Shown here: piece by piece, positions 21,201 through 30,410 of the stretch
Position numbering within the stretch: position 1 is the first letter of the stretch
Layout: each line of letters starts with the position of its first letter
Assembly (NCBI RefSeq): GCF_003054445.1
Contig: NC_042507.1
Span: forward strand, 2,480,001 to 2,544,000
From: Pichia kudriavzevii
Taxonomy: Eukaryota > Ascomycota > Pichiomycetes > Pichiales > Pichiaceae
Direction: 5' to 3'
Length of the DNA: 64,000 nt
Program-made: the position numbers and the translations under genes
Notes under the pieces: generated by a model
Databases searched by the model: none
Told to the model about the DNA's origin: nothing
Seen by the model: the letters and a program-made list of their open reading frames with translations, nothing else

Positions 21201-21387
21201 AGAAGTTTTGTCAAGCTTATTTAATGATATGGACGGGTCGATTTGCGGTCATGCCAAGAGAGAATTGTTGGAAGAAGTATTACTTAGCTGCTCCAAACAT
21301 AGAGAAGTACAGGATATTTTAGTTCCTTTTAGTGAGTCTGTCGGAATTCTAAACCATAAAGGAGGCTCTGATATTGATGTACTATAG
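18214..21387 (+). CDS. HIR2: HIR histone chaperone complex subunit Hir2
   Basis: A 1057-residue protein from the ATG at 18214 (MYFHNGLLEQGSSSYV). The N-terminal 420 residues form degenerate WD repeats. A highly charged Lys/Glu/Thr-rich linker follows (about residues 450-630), with repeated KAEKTEK-like units. The C-terminal HIRA/Hir2 domain includes GTVIINPQISFSNIRIAIPK, VLGSPLSFLELKDEYLLAVT, NVTLCSITSQGIPIVTLSNG and WWAFGSQYWD, matching the C-terminal region of S. cerevisiae Hir2 (875 residues). The extra length comes mainly from the linker. HIR deposits H3-H4 outside S phase and represses histone genes. Hir1 is the alternative, but it begins with a different WD segment. Confidence 0.88.
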   Translation: MYFHNGLLEQGSSSYVSINSSNQFMATASNEGNITIRSIAKIQELYENTENKLIPTTNTNIDPLKKYTTQFEVAKTPELDTMKLQQAQQILNTVNVRSRSKITCLRYANLLTNSNLLAAVYKNGEVYIITTPQDPAKCRVQQIFKYTNGQVADFVWSADDQLMAFSTFNNKVIIYDVIYGKVLATLNPHYNIETLNPKGNKIEISATPIKGIAFDRLGNDTLCTLGDDKILNIVKYKLVSDVILGRIFQYEIVQELNDIVSSSKLNKSAIDKISFSPDDDLIVLPNTSKNKAMKLTVLRRDNKTYQLNNELSAVGFKSYMSLFSPRVYQNAKGEKIYVIASASDTTLSIWRTDSFFPLYVDFTSTSTISNLCWSSDGMMLFVTYQNSGMSVAVFNKEEFGKPVYEMNALSTNLYNKTKDTLPLEFERMTKWRLFMRDHPETVKIREKDLNNSELRKLKIKKLQVKNSETPKSETQTPMPTTDTTIGTTNLVPLEPAKSKEKPIYLKEAPLKNKETPTQSKESMPGSEKSTTTEKTEATKQEKTRDSVNEKREKKDTTDTKRPEKAEKVNKAEKTEKVSKVTKVEKTEKAENMEKDNSRKENPKKRPHPTSNYELSSTSVPKDIHLRVAKMSRKESSQNGTTAQAPSKKRKEVEPVEFVGTVIINPQISFSNIRIAIPKLKKAIGYSFIDDETLSLQVTNGNGLESQPTRIALIKQISRGEPKQMFVDFIPHKVHVVSGSSHYIAVSTQNGQIITYTQSGSRILPALILGSPLSFLELKDEYLLAVTCTGELFVWNLKERKALFKSISLYPLLQPLYSSGQASATNVDGEDSNVNLDGNNLVFLNGELLTKSENVTLCSITSQGIPIVTLSNGNGYLFNKDMNTWSLISDSWWAFGSQYWDSSLSAESTKGIGLLEYMESHTNEEINRRGKAKFFIKISKMMLMREGYENLETIISLNHLENKINFYMSMDDYKNYKLYLIIYAKRLSELNLKARLIEVLSSLFNDMDGSICGHAKRELLEEVLLSCSKHREVQDILVPFSESVGILNHKGGSDIDVL

Positions 21388-21480
21388 ACAAGCTGTTTAC
21401 GTAATATACTTTGGTTATAACCCATATGAATATATGTGGATGTAGATGAAATTTTTGCTCATACTGTTGAACTGCTCGGC

Positions 21481-22626
21481 TCATGATGTCAAACCGACCA
21501 GCTTCATTACTTCTCTTAGAGTTTTGTCAGCAACAGCTCTTGCTCTTTCCGTACCATTATTACTCAGTTTTCGTAAATAATCAGTGTTTGCCATCAATTC
21601 GTGGTACTTTCTTGAGGGTTCATCGAGCTCTCTGATAACACTATCTGCCACCAAGTCCTTCAACTCTTTTTTCGTCAAGTCCTGAACAAACGCCGTAGTT
21701 TTTTCCACAGTTTCGTCATTAGCAGCGGCAAGAATGTTGATTAAGTTAGCGATCCCTGGTCTTTCAACAGGATTAAATGTCAATTTACCTTCAATGGAAT
21801 CTGTAGTTGCCTTTCTGAATTTCTTTCTAATATCTTCTGCGGACTCTGTAATCAAAATCTTTGATAATGGATCCTTATCAGATTTACTCATCTTTTTCTC
21901 AGGATTTTTCAGATTTAAAATCTTTTTGGTTGGAGTCAGTATTGTTTTCGGTAGTTCAAAATAAGGACCCCCAACACTTTTGTTGAATGATTCTGCAATG
22001 TCCCTAGTTAGTTCCAAATGTTGGCTTTGATCTTCACCAACAGGAACATGTGTGGCTTTAAGCGTCAACACATCAGATGCCATTAAAACTGGATACCCAA
22101 ACAGTCCTAATTTTACTTTTCCTAAGGCATCGGAATCAGATACATTGGCAGTATCCTTCAAATTAGCTTTAGACTTCCATTGTGTCATACGGTTCAAGTA
22201 CCCCATACCTGTGAAGCATGTGAGAATCCAATTCAATTGTGCAATTTCTGGAATTGTAGATTGATAGAAAATAGTTGATGTATCCGGATCATTTCCACAA
22301 GCAATGATTGACGCAAAAGCTTCAATTCTTTGTTTGTGCAGCAACTGATAATCTTGAGGAACGGTCAATGAATGTAAATCAGCAACAAAAAAACTCAGAG
22401 AAGTTTTGGTCTCTGGATCCTTATTAACTTTGGTGTTCAAATCATGCCAGGATTTGATAGCCCCAAAATAGTTACCCAAATGAAATGTGCCAGTAGGCTG
22501 TATTCCACTCACTATAGTGGAGTTATTTGCAAGCTTGAAATTCGGATCTAAAACTGAAATGGTCTGAACAGTAGGCTGAGAGTAGTACCTTACACGTATT
22601 GCTCTTCTTATTGTTTTCTTTATCAT
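21481..22626 (-). CDS. MSW1: Mitochondrial tryptophanyl-tRNA synthetase
   Basis: A 381-residue class I aminoacyl-tRNA synthetase. The N-terminus MIKKTIRRAIRVRYYSQP is basic and hydroxylated like a mitochondrial presequence. The HIGH-type motif is HLGN, within SGIQPTGTFHLGNYFGAI at about residues 41-58, and the KMSKS loop is KKMSKSDKDP near residue 245. VPVGEDQSQHLELTRDIAESFN is the Trp-tRNA synthetase signature around the tryptophan site. It charges mitochondrial tRNA-Trp with tryptophan. It is divergent from ESC2 with 187 bp between starts. Confidence 0.95.
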   Translation of the reverse strand: MIKKTIRRAIRVRYYSQPTVQTISVLDPNFKLANNSTIVSGIQPTGTFHLGNYFGAIKSWHDLNTKVNKDPETKTSLSFFVADLHSLTVPQDYQLLHKQRIEAFASIIACGNDPDTSTIFYQSTIPEIAQLNWILTCFTGMGYLNRMTQWKSKANLKDTANVSDSDALGKVKLGLFGYPVLMASDVLTLKATHVPVGEDQSQHLELTRDIAESFNKSVGGPYFELPKTILTPTKKILNLKNPEKKMSKSDKDPLSKILITESAEDIRKKFRKATTDSIEGKLTFNPVERPGIANLINILAAANDETVEKTTAFVQDLTKKELKDLVADSVIRELDEPSRKYHELMANTDYLRKLSNNGTERARAVADKTLREVMKLVGLTS

Positions 22627-22813
22627 TTTCTGTGCAGGCTTGTTTTACTAAAAGTAAAGAAATTGCTTAATAGTTGAATGGCTGCGATTGTTAAACGCAG
22701 CTTCATTAAAATTGAAATTAAAAGACTTTTTTTTTCTTTGTAACTGGCGAAACAACTTTTTTAAAGATATTTTAAAACGCAGTAGATAATAAAGGTCGTT
22801 CAACAGATAGTAG

Positions 22814-24385
22814 ATGAGTAATATTGTTGATTTTTTTGCATTCACTGATGAGGTAGAACCTGTATTGCATCCTGAAAAGAAAAAGAGAAAGCAGAAGAAG
22901 AAGCGTTTGATAAAAGAAGAAAACAAGGCTAAACATGAAGATCAGAAATCATCATCATATGAAAATACAGGGTTGTTGGACAATGTATCAGGGCCAGAAA
23001 AAGAAGAGGAGACTGACTTAACTAAACTTCTGGGCTTATCTGAGTCAAGGAATGTTGAAATTATGTCTCTTGAGGATACACCACCAACTGAACCCTTATC
23101 AACTTTAAGTAGCATAACAGACCGTGAAAAGCGATACAAAAGACGTGGTCTTAAGTTTTCACAAGAAGATGAACCGGTAATAGAAATTTTGGACACTGTT
23201 ACTGATGATACGAATAGTCATCAGGAGAAAAGAGGGGGTGATAACCGAGGGAATGTTGATAACGGGGAAGATGACGATGATGATCCTTTTCTGAAAAACT
23301 TGAACAGGTTTCTAGATTCAGTTAGAGAAGATGAACGAGAAACCGTGAATCTATTGCTCAATCAAAAGCAAGAGGATGTGAAAATAAATGGACAACTTTT
23401 TGAACCCTCTACAATAAAATTTGAATTACATGTAACAATTCAAGCTGCAGGTCAAATATCGGGAACATACGAGTTGCAGATTAAGAGTACCACCAAAGTA
23501 GGTAAACTAATCAGTAAACTATTACCATTATTCAATGCTGATGCTGAAACCCCATTTCCCGAAGAAGAGTGGCCGAGTTTAGTGCTTTATATTGAGGGAT
23601 TGAATATTATCTTAGACCAGTCTTTGAAGTGTATTTCTTTGTTAGCCTATAAAAATCAATTAAAAGAATCACTCAATGTTGTGGGCTTTGAGGTAAGTGT
23701 TTTGATAACCACTGAAAAACATGCAAATTATTTGCAGTCAACTTCAATGCAACAAAGAATGCAAGCTAATATTGAAGATGAAGACGAAATGGGTCATACA
23801 ATTAAATTAACTATCAACGATCTCCAGAATAATGAAAAAACTGACTTAGAGATATCCTTAAAGTCGTTACTCGGCGATCTTCTGTCACTTTACAAGTATA
23901 AGAAAAGGTTACCACAAGCTCTCAAAATTAAGCTGCTTTCAGACCAAGAAGTCGAGTTCGATGAAATGAAGACAATCTCTGGTTATAAATTTGAAGACAG
24001 ACAAATAATAAATGTAACATATGATGTTTGGGAACTCGAAGAACTTAGAAGACAGTCTGAGTTTACCTTAGGATTGGAAATGGAAAGTGATGAAGATGAG
24101 GCGGGTGACGATGATGTGGGGAAGAAACATCGAAATATTGCTGGTGGTACCGATCCAGAATATTTTACAGTTTATGTTGCAGGTAAGGACAAAAAACGGT
24201 ACAAGGTGGATGTTAAACCAAGTACCAAAATATTCGAGATTGCTAAATTCTACATAGAAAAAGCAGGATTAGATCCAAACACTACTTTGTCTCTGATATT
24301 TGATGACGAAAAACTAGAGAACAACAGTAAAGTTGGCGATACAGAACTTGAACAAGATTTTATCATTGATGCCATTATACATTAG
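22814..24385 (+). CDS. ESC2: SUMO-like-domain protein Esc2 (RENi family)
   Basis: A 523-residue protein; S. cerevisiae Esc2 has 456. A Lys- and Glu-rich disordered N-terminus (MSNIVDFFAFTDEVEP, then KKKRKQKKKR) is followed by two ubiquitin-like regions. The first begins around residue 200 (KFELHVTIQAAGQ) and the C-terminal one covers about residues 450-523 (DPEYFTVYVAGKDKKRYKVD to the end). The end lacks a Gly-Gly, so it is not processed like SUMO. RENi proteins (Rad60, Esc2, NIP45) bind SUMO-pathway enzymes and help resolve replication-linked recombination structures and silence chromatin. The N-terminal VDFFAFTD patch resembles the start of Rad60/Esc2 proteins. Confidence 0.78.
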   Translation: MSNIVDFFAFTDEVEPVLHPEKKKRKQKKKRLIKEENKAKHEDQKSSSYENTGLLDNVSGPEKEEETDLTKLLGLSESRNVEIMSLEDTPPTEPLSTLSSITDREKRYKRRGLKFSQEDEPVIEILDTVTDDTNSHQEKRGGDNRGNVDNGEDDDDDPFLKNLNRFLDSVREDERETVNLLLNQKQEDVKINGQLFEPSTIKFELHVTIQAAGQISGTYELQIKSTTKVGKLISKLLPLFNADAETPFPEEEWPSLVLYIEGLNIILDQSLKCISLLAYKNQLKESLNVVGFEVSVLITTEKHANYLQSTSMQQRMQANIEDEDEMGHTIKLTINDLQNNEKTDLEISLKSLLGDLLSLYKYKKRLPQALKIKLLSDQEVEFDEMKTISGYKFEDRQIINVTYDVWELEELRRQSEFTLGLEMESDEDEAGDDDVGKKHRNIAGGTDPEYFTVYVAGKDKKRYKVDVKPSTKIFEIAKFYIEKAGLDPNTTLSLIFDDEKLENNSKVGDTELEQDFIIDAIIH

Positions 24386-24433
24386 GGTACGTAGATATCT
24401 ACAAGAATTGGAATACACAATTTAAGAAAATAA

Positions 24434-26068
24434 TCATTGTAATCTTTTGATATTGTTTAAGGTCCACCCTTTTTCCTTGAGAATACCACCGATAGGTCCA
24501 TTGTCTTTCTTCTCTAGGTTGTTAAGATCTGGTTTACCTGAGATATCAGCAATGTAATTCTCAGGTCCACATATGAATGCAAATGAAGACGGTGGAAACT
24601 CTTTGGACTTTTTAAAAAATGTCCACTGCTGATACGCATTTTCTGGTTTGATTTTGGAATCTATTGGTTTAATGATATTTTCCGAACTAACTTGTGTACC
24701 ATTAGAATCAATTATGACTAATTTCTGCTCATGTAATGGCGGGGAAGCTGCTGTCTTTTCTCCCTTCAACTGCTTTTGAATCTCAAGTTTCTTTTCACGC
24801 AATAGTTTCTGCTTGTATGCCTCTTCTGTGATATGTAAATCCATACCGCCTGAGTAATTTGCTAATGTTGGTGACTCGATTTGTTTTGCAGTTAAGTGTT
24901 GATGTTTATTGGTGTTTGAAATAATATAGTGAAATTTAACTCGGCCACACTTCTCGGCGAAGAAGTTAAGTGTTTTAATTTGTGGTAAAATTTCGGATTC
25001 ATCCTTGATAGAATACCAAACATCAATGAATCCCTTTGGAGGATTTGGCGAATATATTAATTGGTACAATGGCATAATACCGGTACCGGCTGCAAAAAAA
25101 GTGAAGTTTTCTGGTTTGGGTAAATTTTCAGGCCATATTGGATCCGGCTTGATAGAAGTTAACGTATTTGACATCTGAGGACGTTCCTCAACTCTGTCTA
25201 ATGGATGGAAAGGAAATTTGTATTCGATTATTGGACCTCTCAATTTAACTTCATCTAACAAATTCCTGCTGGTAAGCCAGCGAGAGAATTCACCTTGATC
25301 GTACTTCTTAACAATGAGAACAAACTTACCTTCTTCTTCTAGCTCCTTGACAAGTCTTAAGTGTGGTTCTTTTGTAGTTGGATCAATACCAGCAACATAC
25401 ATGGGTAAAGGAGTGTAATTTCTCACAATATTGATATCGGGTTGCATTATTTCGACGCTCCATAATCTATCACCATTGAATAGTTGCTCATTGTGGATCA
25501 ATTTTTCGGCTCTGTTTTTTCTGGTTAGCTCAATTAAATAGTGATCATCATTAATCTTGTGTTTGAATGTGACAATATAAGGCAAAAATTTATCATCTCT
25601 TAGTAGGGCTGTATCTCGATCAACATTCGGATCTTTCTCCTTCGTTATGTAGTAGTAAGTAAAAATACCCCAACATAAACCTCCACAAATAAGTAATGAT
25701 GGCAACATCTTACGTAGTTTTGACTTTGGACGTGATTTTTCCTCAAGTTGTTGCTTATACAATTGTTTTGGAGATTTAGGTGCTTTGAACTCGTATGAGT
25801 TTTGTTGGGCATTCATCAAAGGATTATATTCAGTTTTGGGTTTCGTCATCAGTTCCTTTAGTGATGGGTCTATTGCCGGCAGAGAAGCAGATGGCTTAGA
25901 TACTTTTGACGATAAATCAGGGTTGAACTTTTCAGTTAATTGATTGAAATCTTCCGATCTATTAAGGGGGAGATTTGAGTCATTTTTCTTATCGGCAGGA
26001 ACATTGGAATTATATCTGACAAAGCGCCAGGAGCTGGGTTTGGGTAATCTCAGCAAGCTGCGTTGCAT
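24434..26068 (-). CDS. CYC2: Mitochondrial FAD oxidoreductase Cyc2, long form
   Basis: A 544-residue protein. A presequence-like start (MQRSLLRLPKPSSWRFVRYN) and a Lys/Pro-rich stretch are followed by one membrane segment at about residues 121-141 (LPSLLICGGLCWGIFTYYY) and a ferredoxin-reductase-like domain. Diagnostic motifs are LWSVEIMQPDINIVRNYTPL (FAD-binding) and FFAAGTGIMPLYQLI (NAD-binding), ending GPIGGILKEKGWTLNNIKRL. These match S. cerevisiae Cyc2 (366 residues), an inner-membrane protein that helps heme attachment to cytochrome c. This copy is about 180 residues longer, from the N-terminal extension and a Lys-rich insert near residues 400-470. It is divergent from CIA1 (181 bp). 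Confidence 0.88.
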   Translation of the reverse strand: MQRSLLRLPKPSSWRFVRYNSNVPADKKNDSNLPLNRSEDFNQLTEKFNPDLSSKVSKPSASLPAIDPSLKELMTKPKTEYNPLMNAQQNSYEFKAPKSPKQLYKQQLEEKSRPKSKLRKMLPSLLICGGLCWGIFTYYYITKEKDPNVDRDTALLRDDKFLPYIVTFKHKINDDHYLIELTRKNRAEKLIHNEQLFNGDRLWSVEIMQPDINIVRNYTPLPMYVAGIDPTTKEPHLRLVKELEEEGKFVLIVKKYDQGEFSRWLTSRNLLDEVKLRGPIIEYKFPFHPLDRVEERPQMSNTLTSIKPDPIWPENLPKPENFTFFAAGTGIMPLYQLIYSPNPPKGFIDVWYSIKDESEILPQIKTLNFFAEKCGRVKFHYIISNTNKHQHLTAKQIESPTLANYSGGMDLHITEEAYKQKLLREKKLEIQKQLKGEKTAASPPLHEQKLVIIDSNGTQVSSENIIKPIDSKIKPENAYQQWTFFKKSKEFPPSSFAFICGPENYIADISGKPDLNNLEKKDNGPIGGILKEKGWTLNNIKRLQ

Positions 26069-26249
26069 GTTTGTTGGTTTATTGGGAAAATGTGGATTGG
26101 GTAGTAGTTACAGAGCTGTCCTGGACATGAAAATTTACAAATTTGAAGTCCAATTCTAAGCACGCATCGAGAACCTTTGTAATTGTTCATTCATGTATCA
26201 GCTTTCTTTTGATTCGCAGATACAATTTTATATACAGTCTTAGACCAAT

Positions 26250-27260
26250 ATGCCCGAATTAGAGCTTCTCGGTGAGATACAAGCACATGAGGAACCAGTA
26301 TGGGCTGTATCGACTCATTCAAGCTTACCCTTATTAGCTACATGTTCAAGTGATAAAACATCTAAAGTTTATGATATCTCAGACTTGAATAACATTCGAG
26401 CAGTAACCACGTTAGATGAACAGACACATACAAAGACCATCCGAAGTGTTTCCTTCAAGCCATCTACTACACGCGAGTATCCTACCCTGGCATTGGGGAG
26501 CTTTGATTCAACCTGTTCTGTTTGGGGTGCAGACACACCTGAAAGTGAGTGGGAATTATTGGCGGTTATCGAAGGCCACGAGAATGAGGTGAAATGCATC
26601 GATTGGTCTTTAGATGGGAAATATCTTGCCACTTGCGCAAGAGACAAAACCATCTGGGTGTGGGAGACAGACGAAATGAACGAGGAGTTTGAATGTATAG
26701 CGGTTTTGAGTGAGCATGAGGGAGACGTCAAATTTGTTAAATGGAACAATATCAACGGGGAGCATTCTTTCTTGAGTTGTTCTTATGATGACACCCTAAG
26801 AATTTGGAGACAGGATGACTATGATGAGGATGAATTCAACTGTGTTGGTATAATCAGATTCGAATGTACCGTTTGGTCAGCTACATGGATCGATGAAGAC
26901 ACAGTTGCATGCAGTACCGATGGGGGACAAGTGTTAATGTACGAAAGGGCAAGCCATCCGTCTTCCAGTGACGGATTGCCAAGTACAGTGAAGAAAGTGG
27001 AGGAATGGAAAATCAGTCCTTCTTTCAAGGTTGCAAACCATAACGGCCCAGTCTACAGCATAGTAAGTAAAAAAGGTGTTTTAGTGAGTGTTGGAAGTGA
27101 CGGTGTTATCACCAAGATGGAGAAGAAGGAAGGAGAATGGCGTGTTTCTGGCGACAAGAAGCTTGGACACGGAGTAAGGGAGATCAACGGTGTGGCTATA
27201 ACTAACGAAGGTGTCATTGTCACGTGTGGCGATGACGGGGTTGTTAGGATATGGAGGTAA
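26250..27260 (+). CDS. CIA1: Cytosolic iron-sulfur assembly WD40 protein Cia1
   Basis: A 336-residue, seven-bladed WD40 protein with clear repeats, for example [50 protein letters not shown] and VIVTCGDDGVVRIWR at the very end. Cia1 is part of the CIA targeting complex that hands iron-sulfur clusters to cytosolic and nuclear apoproteins. Length and the short acidic loops between blades match the family (S. cerevisiae Cia1, 330). The start ATG is 29 codons before the first GH-type dipeptide. Base composition is more GC-rich from this gene onward than in the first 25 kb. Confidence 0.93.
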   Translation: MPELELLGEIQAHEEPVWAVSTHSSLPLLATCSSDKTSKVYDISDLNNIRAVTTLDEQTHTKTIRSVSFKPSTTREYPTLALGSFDSTCSVWGADTPESEWELLAVIEGHENEVKCIDWSLDGKYLATCARDKTIWVWETDEMNEEFECIAVLSEHEGDVKFVKWNNINGEHSFLSCSYDDTLRIWRQDDYDEDEFNCVGIIRFECTVWSATWIDEDTVACSTDGGQVLMYERASHPSSSDGLPSTVKKVEEWKISPSFKVANHNGPVYSIVSKKGVLVSVGSDGVITKMEKKEGEWRVSGDKKLGHGVREINGVAITNEGVIVTCGDDGVVRIWR

Positions 27261-27535
27261 TGAACCCATGGTTGTACGGGCTGAAACGCCAATTGTGGAA
27301 TATGGAGCCCATGGGCAGCCAACTGTATCTGCAGCTAGACCATGAAGTATGAGGGTGAAATACATTGTTTCTTCTTTTTTTTTTTTTCAGTCACTTGTAT
27401 TTCTATTTTTTTTTTCCTTGATTTTTTTCATATCCAGTACAGTTTTATGTTTGACAAGGTGTGAATTTTCCTTCTGTCCATATTTTCCCCGGTACTATTT
27501 CCTAGAAATCTTTCTTTAATAACAACCAGAAAAAC

Positions 27536-28387
27536 ATGCTCAAGAGAGCCTTTGGTATTTTCAGTAGGAGTAATTCCACAAATAAATCGAGCGGCGCCAT
27601 TTCGACGGCGTCAAACACACTATCACCAAGCGAGATTATATCCAAGGCACAAGAGAAGGCCAAGGATCCTAAATGCGATGCCCTAAAGCCTATAGTATGG
27701 ATCGACTGCGAGATGACGGGGCTCGACCATCAGAAGGACAGCATTATTGAGATATGCTGTTTGATAACAGACAAGGATTTGAAGTTGATTGATGAGGAAG
27801 GGTACGAATCTGTCATTCATCAAGATCAAAAGGTGATGGACTCTATGAACGAGTGGTGTGTCAACCAGCATGGGAAAAGCGGGCTCACTGAGAAGGTCAT
27901 CAAGAGCACCAAGACCAAGGAGGAAGTGGAGGCAGAGTTGTTGGAGTATCTCAAGAAATACATGAATCCCGGTGTAGGGATCCTTGCAGGAAACAGCGTC
28001 CATATGGATCGGTTATTTATGCTCAAGGATATGCCGAAAGTTGTCGATTATCTCACCTACAGAATCATCGACGTCAGTTCCATTATGGAGATTGCAAAGA
28101 GGTTCCATCCTCTAGTTGCCAACTCCAGGCCTCGTAAGAGAGGTGCACATACTTCTCGTGCAGATATTCTGGAGAGTATCCAAGATCTTGAGTATTACCG
28201 TGGGTCCTATTTCCGTGGGCCAAATGAGGCAACCGCCACTACAATTAAGGAGTTTCTAAAGACATGGCCAACTCCAGAACCTTCAAATGAGGATGATAAA
28301 AACAACTTCAAGGAGGAGAAAAGCCAAGATGAAGTCAAACTCTCCCAAAATGGAAATGAACATCCATCAAAGAGACGCAAAGTTTAA
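27536..28387 (+). CDS. REX2: Oligoribonuclease (DEDD 3'-5' exonuclease)
   Basis: A 283-residue protein with a presequence-like N-terminus (MLKRAFGIFSRSNSTNKSS). The DEDD motifs are visible: Exo I WIDCEMTGLD near residues 58-67, Exo II LAGNSVHMDRLFM near 148-160, and the Exo III region HTSRADILESIQDLEYYR. The last gives an Asp four residues after the expected His-Arg pair and the YYR end usual in Orn/Rex2. It degrades short oligonucleotides; yeast Rex2 acts in mitochondria and on some nuclear RNAs. The tail ends in a basic cluster (HPSKRRKV), not usual in the family and perhaps a nuclear signal. Confidence 0.93.
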   Translation: MLKRAFGIFSRSNSTNKSSGAISTASNTLSPSEIISKAQEKAKDPKCDALKPIVWIDCEMTGLDHQKDSIIEICCLITDKDLKLIDEEGYESVIHQDQKVMDSMNEWCVNQHGKSGLTEKVIKSTKTKEEVEAELLEYLKKYMNPGVGILAGNSVHMDRLFMLKDMPKVVDYLTYRIIDVSSIMEIAKRFHPLVANSRPRKRGAHTSRADILESIQDLEYYRGSYFRGPNEATATTIKEFLKTWPTPEPSNEDDKNNFKEEKSQDEVKLSQNGNEHPSKRRKV

Positions 28388-28793
28388 TAATTAAATGTTG
28401 AAAAGAAGTTGAAAAGCCGTTGATTTTGATGCTCCCTCCCCCCCCTCCGTTTCCGCGTCTTTGTGTCTCGCGCCCCTTCGCGGGTGTGTTTTTCGCGTCC
28501 GAATCCGCTAACTGTCTATTGTAAACGTGCCTGTAAAATAAAATTTCTTTTGTTGCGAAAATTCCTAAGCTCAGCCAATTTTTACCGCATTTGTCATTAT
28601 TCGATTGCCAACGTCCTCCAGCGGGTTTATGTTGGCGGAGGGAAAAAACCCTTTTCAATGTTGGTTTAGATTTTAAGAGAGGGGACATTGTTGATACTAT
28701 AGTTTACTATATTATATAGTACGATAGTGCACTACGCAACGGTGTTCCACACTACAACGACACTACAACGACACGACGCCGGTTGATACATCC
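28388..28793. other. Intergenic promoter region upstream of the bZIP gene
   Basis: A 406-bp stretch, locally GC-rich near 28438-28500 with a C-tract. Short direct repeats (ACACTACAACG) lie just before the next ATG, and TATATAGTA-type AT words around 28708-28722. No RNA gene is recognised. Confidence 0.5.
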
Positions 28794-29990
28794 ATGTCGG
28801 ACACATTTAGAGCAGGAAACACATCTCAACAAGTGCCCTCCCCAACACATCCGCTCCAGACACAAGGACAGGTGCAAGGACAGAGACAAGTGCAAGGACA
28901 ATCTTTTCAACATAAAAAGCAAGTTGCCGATCCATCAAGCCAGCCGCTGCAGGTGACAAACTCTTTATCTTCACAACACACTTTTGAGAACTTCCATCTT
29001 GACCCACAAGACTTTCAGAACTTCTTACTAATAAACCCTCCGTTAACCGAATATTCGTCACACTGCTATATGAATTTCAATAAGGCACAGCCAGACCCGC
29101 TGGATACAGACCAGCTACTAGACCAGCTGCTGATTGATAAGCCAGACTTGAACCCCATTACCCCTCCCATTTCAAATAATGACTTGACTATAAACAACAA
29201 CACTCAAACCCAGCAACAGCATGTTGTGTCACAGAATTTACAACAACCAATGCAAAGCATGCAACAACAATATTCGAATCTTGCCTCACAATTTGATCTT
29301 GTTGACCAGAATATGCCTTTACCAACACGGCGGCTTTCCATATCCAATGGTCAAATTGGCCAAATCTCAATGATGGTCCACTCACAATTACAACCAGAAC
29401 AAATCTCCTTACAACAAACCCCCACGCAACCACAAGAACAACAGCAACACCAAACTTATAACTCTGTTGTCAAACAAGAAATGGTCACACCGTCAACTTC
29501 TATAACGACAACCCCCGTTGCCATGAATAACGTTCCAGCGGGTGCTCCAATTGAAGTTGATAAGAATGGAATACCAACGAGGGAATTGATATACGAAAAC
29601 CAAGTTATTTTCAATCCTAATGGCCCGATACCGGGCACAAATGCATGGAAGAGGGCCAAAATTTTAGAGAGAAATCGGATAGCTGCATCTAAGTGTCGTG
29701 CAAAGAAGAAGAATTTACAAAAGAAGCTCGAGGAAGACGTGAGTAGATTAAACGAGGAGAAGGCGTCGTTGTTAAAGATGCTCGAAATACTGAAGGGCCG
29801 GGTCTTACGATATTGTAATAAGAATGGCGTTGATCCAGAATACGTTATGGGGAGCGATGAGTTAATAAAGGAGCACGAAGTCAAGGTGAAAATTGAGGAG
29901 GCGAAAAGAAGGGAGAGTCAAGCGGGCGGCAAGGATGTGGCTAACATGGATCCAATTGCCAAGAAATTAGATGAGTTTGTTAAGAAGTAA
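28794..29990 (+). CDS. CREB/ATF-type bZIP transcription factor
   Basis: A 398-residue protein. The first 270 residues are Gln-, Pro- and Thr-rich and probably disordered. The bZIP lies at about residues 282-350: basic region AKILERNRIAASKCRAKKKN followed by a leucine zipper of four to five heptads (LQKKLEEDVSRLNEEKASLL). The Asn-x-x-Ala-Ala-Ser-Lys-Cys-Arg core is the CREB/ATF type (Sko1, Cst6/Aca1) rather than the Yap type (which has Gln/Phe) or Gcn4. Candidate roles are stress or carbon-source control, by family only. I leave the symbol blank because Cst6, Aca1 and related factors cannot be separated here. Confidence 0.85.
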   Translation: MSDTFRAGNTSQQVPSPTHPLQTQGQVQGQRQVQGQSFQHKKQVADPSSQPLQVTNSLSSQHTFENFHLDPQDFQNFLLINPPLTEYSSHCYMNFNKAQPDPLDTDQLLDQLLIDKPDLNPITPPISNNDLTINNNTQTQQQHVVSQNLQQPMQSMQQQYSNLASQFDLVDQNMPLPTRRLSISNGQIGQISMMVHSQLQPEQISLQQTPTQPQEQQQHQTYNSVVKQEMVTPSTSITTTPVAMNNVPAGAPIEVDKNGIPTRELIYENQVIFNPNGPIPGTNAWKRAKILERNRIAASKCRAKKKNLQKKLEEDVSRLNEEKASLLKMLEILKGRVLRYCNKNGVDPEYVMGSDELIKEHEVKVKIEEAKRRESQAGGKDVANMDPIAKKLDEFVKK

Positions 29991-30410
29991 CGATGAAGTA
30001 GGAAGAGCAGGGATAAGGGATAATGAGAGTATATCCTGCCATTTTTCTTCTTCTTCTTCTTCTTCTTGATATTCTTTTTGATTATATTACAATCTTTTAA
30101 AAGCTAGTATCTTATTGAGGGCAATGAGTTCAGCATTGCCTTTTCCTGTTATTTGTGTTTGCTTTTCCTTCGAGTCTGAATTTCCAGATATTATAGCAAT
30201 GGCTGTACATGCATCTATACATCTATGTACATGCACATAGACATATATATATATATATATAGATATCTATATATAGATGTATGCGTGTGGCGCATGGGCC
30301 CGGGGAACATATTTGGTACCGAGGGTCACGTGCAGGCATGTTAGGCATGCGCCGCATTGTTTAGAGTGGAAAGTCTGAAAATGTTTTTTTTTTTCCCTTA
30401 TTGAAACGAT
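29991..30410. other. Intergenic region with TTC and TA repeats and a CACGTG site
   Basis: A 420-bp stretch between two genes in the same direction. It holds a (TTC)n tract at 30045-30066, an alternating TA tract at 30243-30280, and GTCACGTG at 30326-30333 within sequence rich in GCATG words. The promoter of the SNARE gene lies here. No RNA gene is seen. Confidence 0.5.
30243..30280. repeat. Alternating TA/GATATC microsatellite
   Basis: Mostly (TA)n interrupted by GATATCTATATATAG, partly self-complementary, in the promoter of the SNARE gene. Confidence 0.8.
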
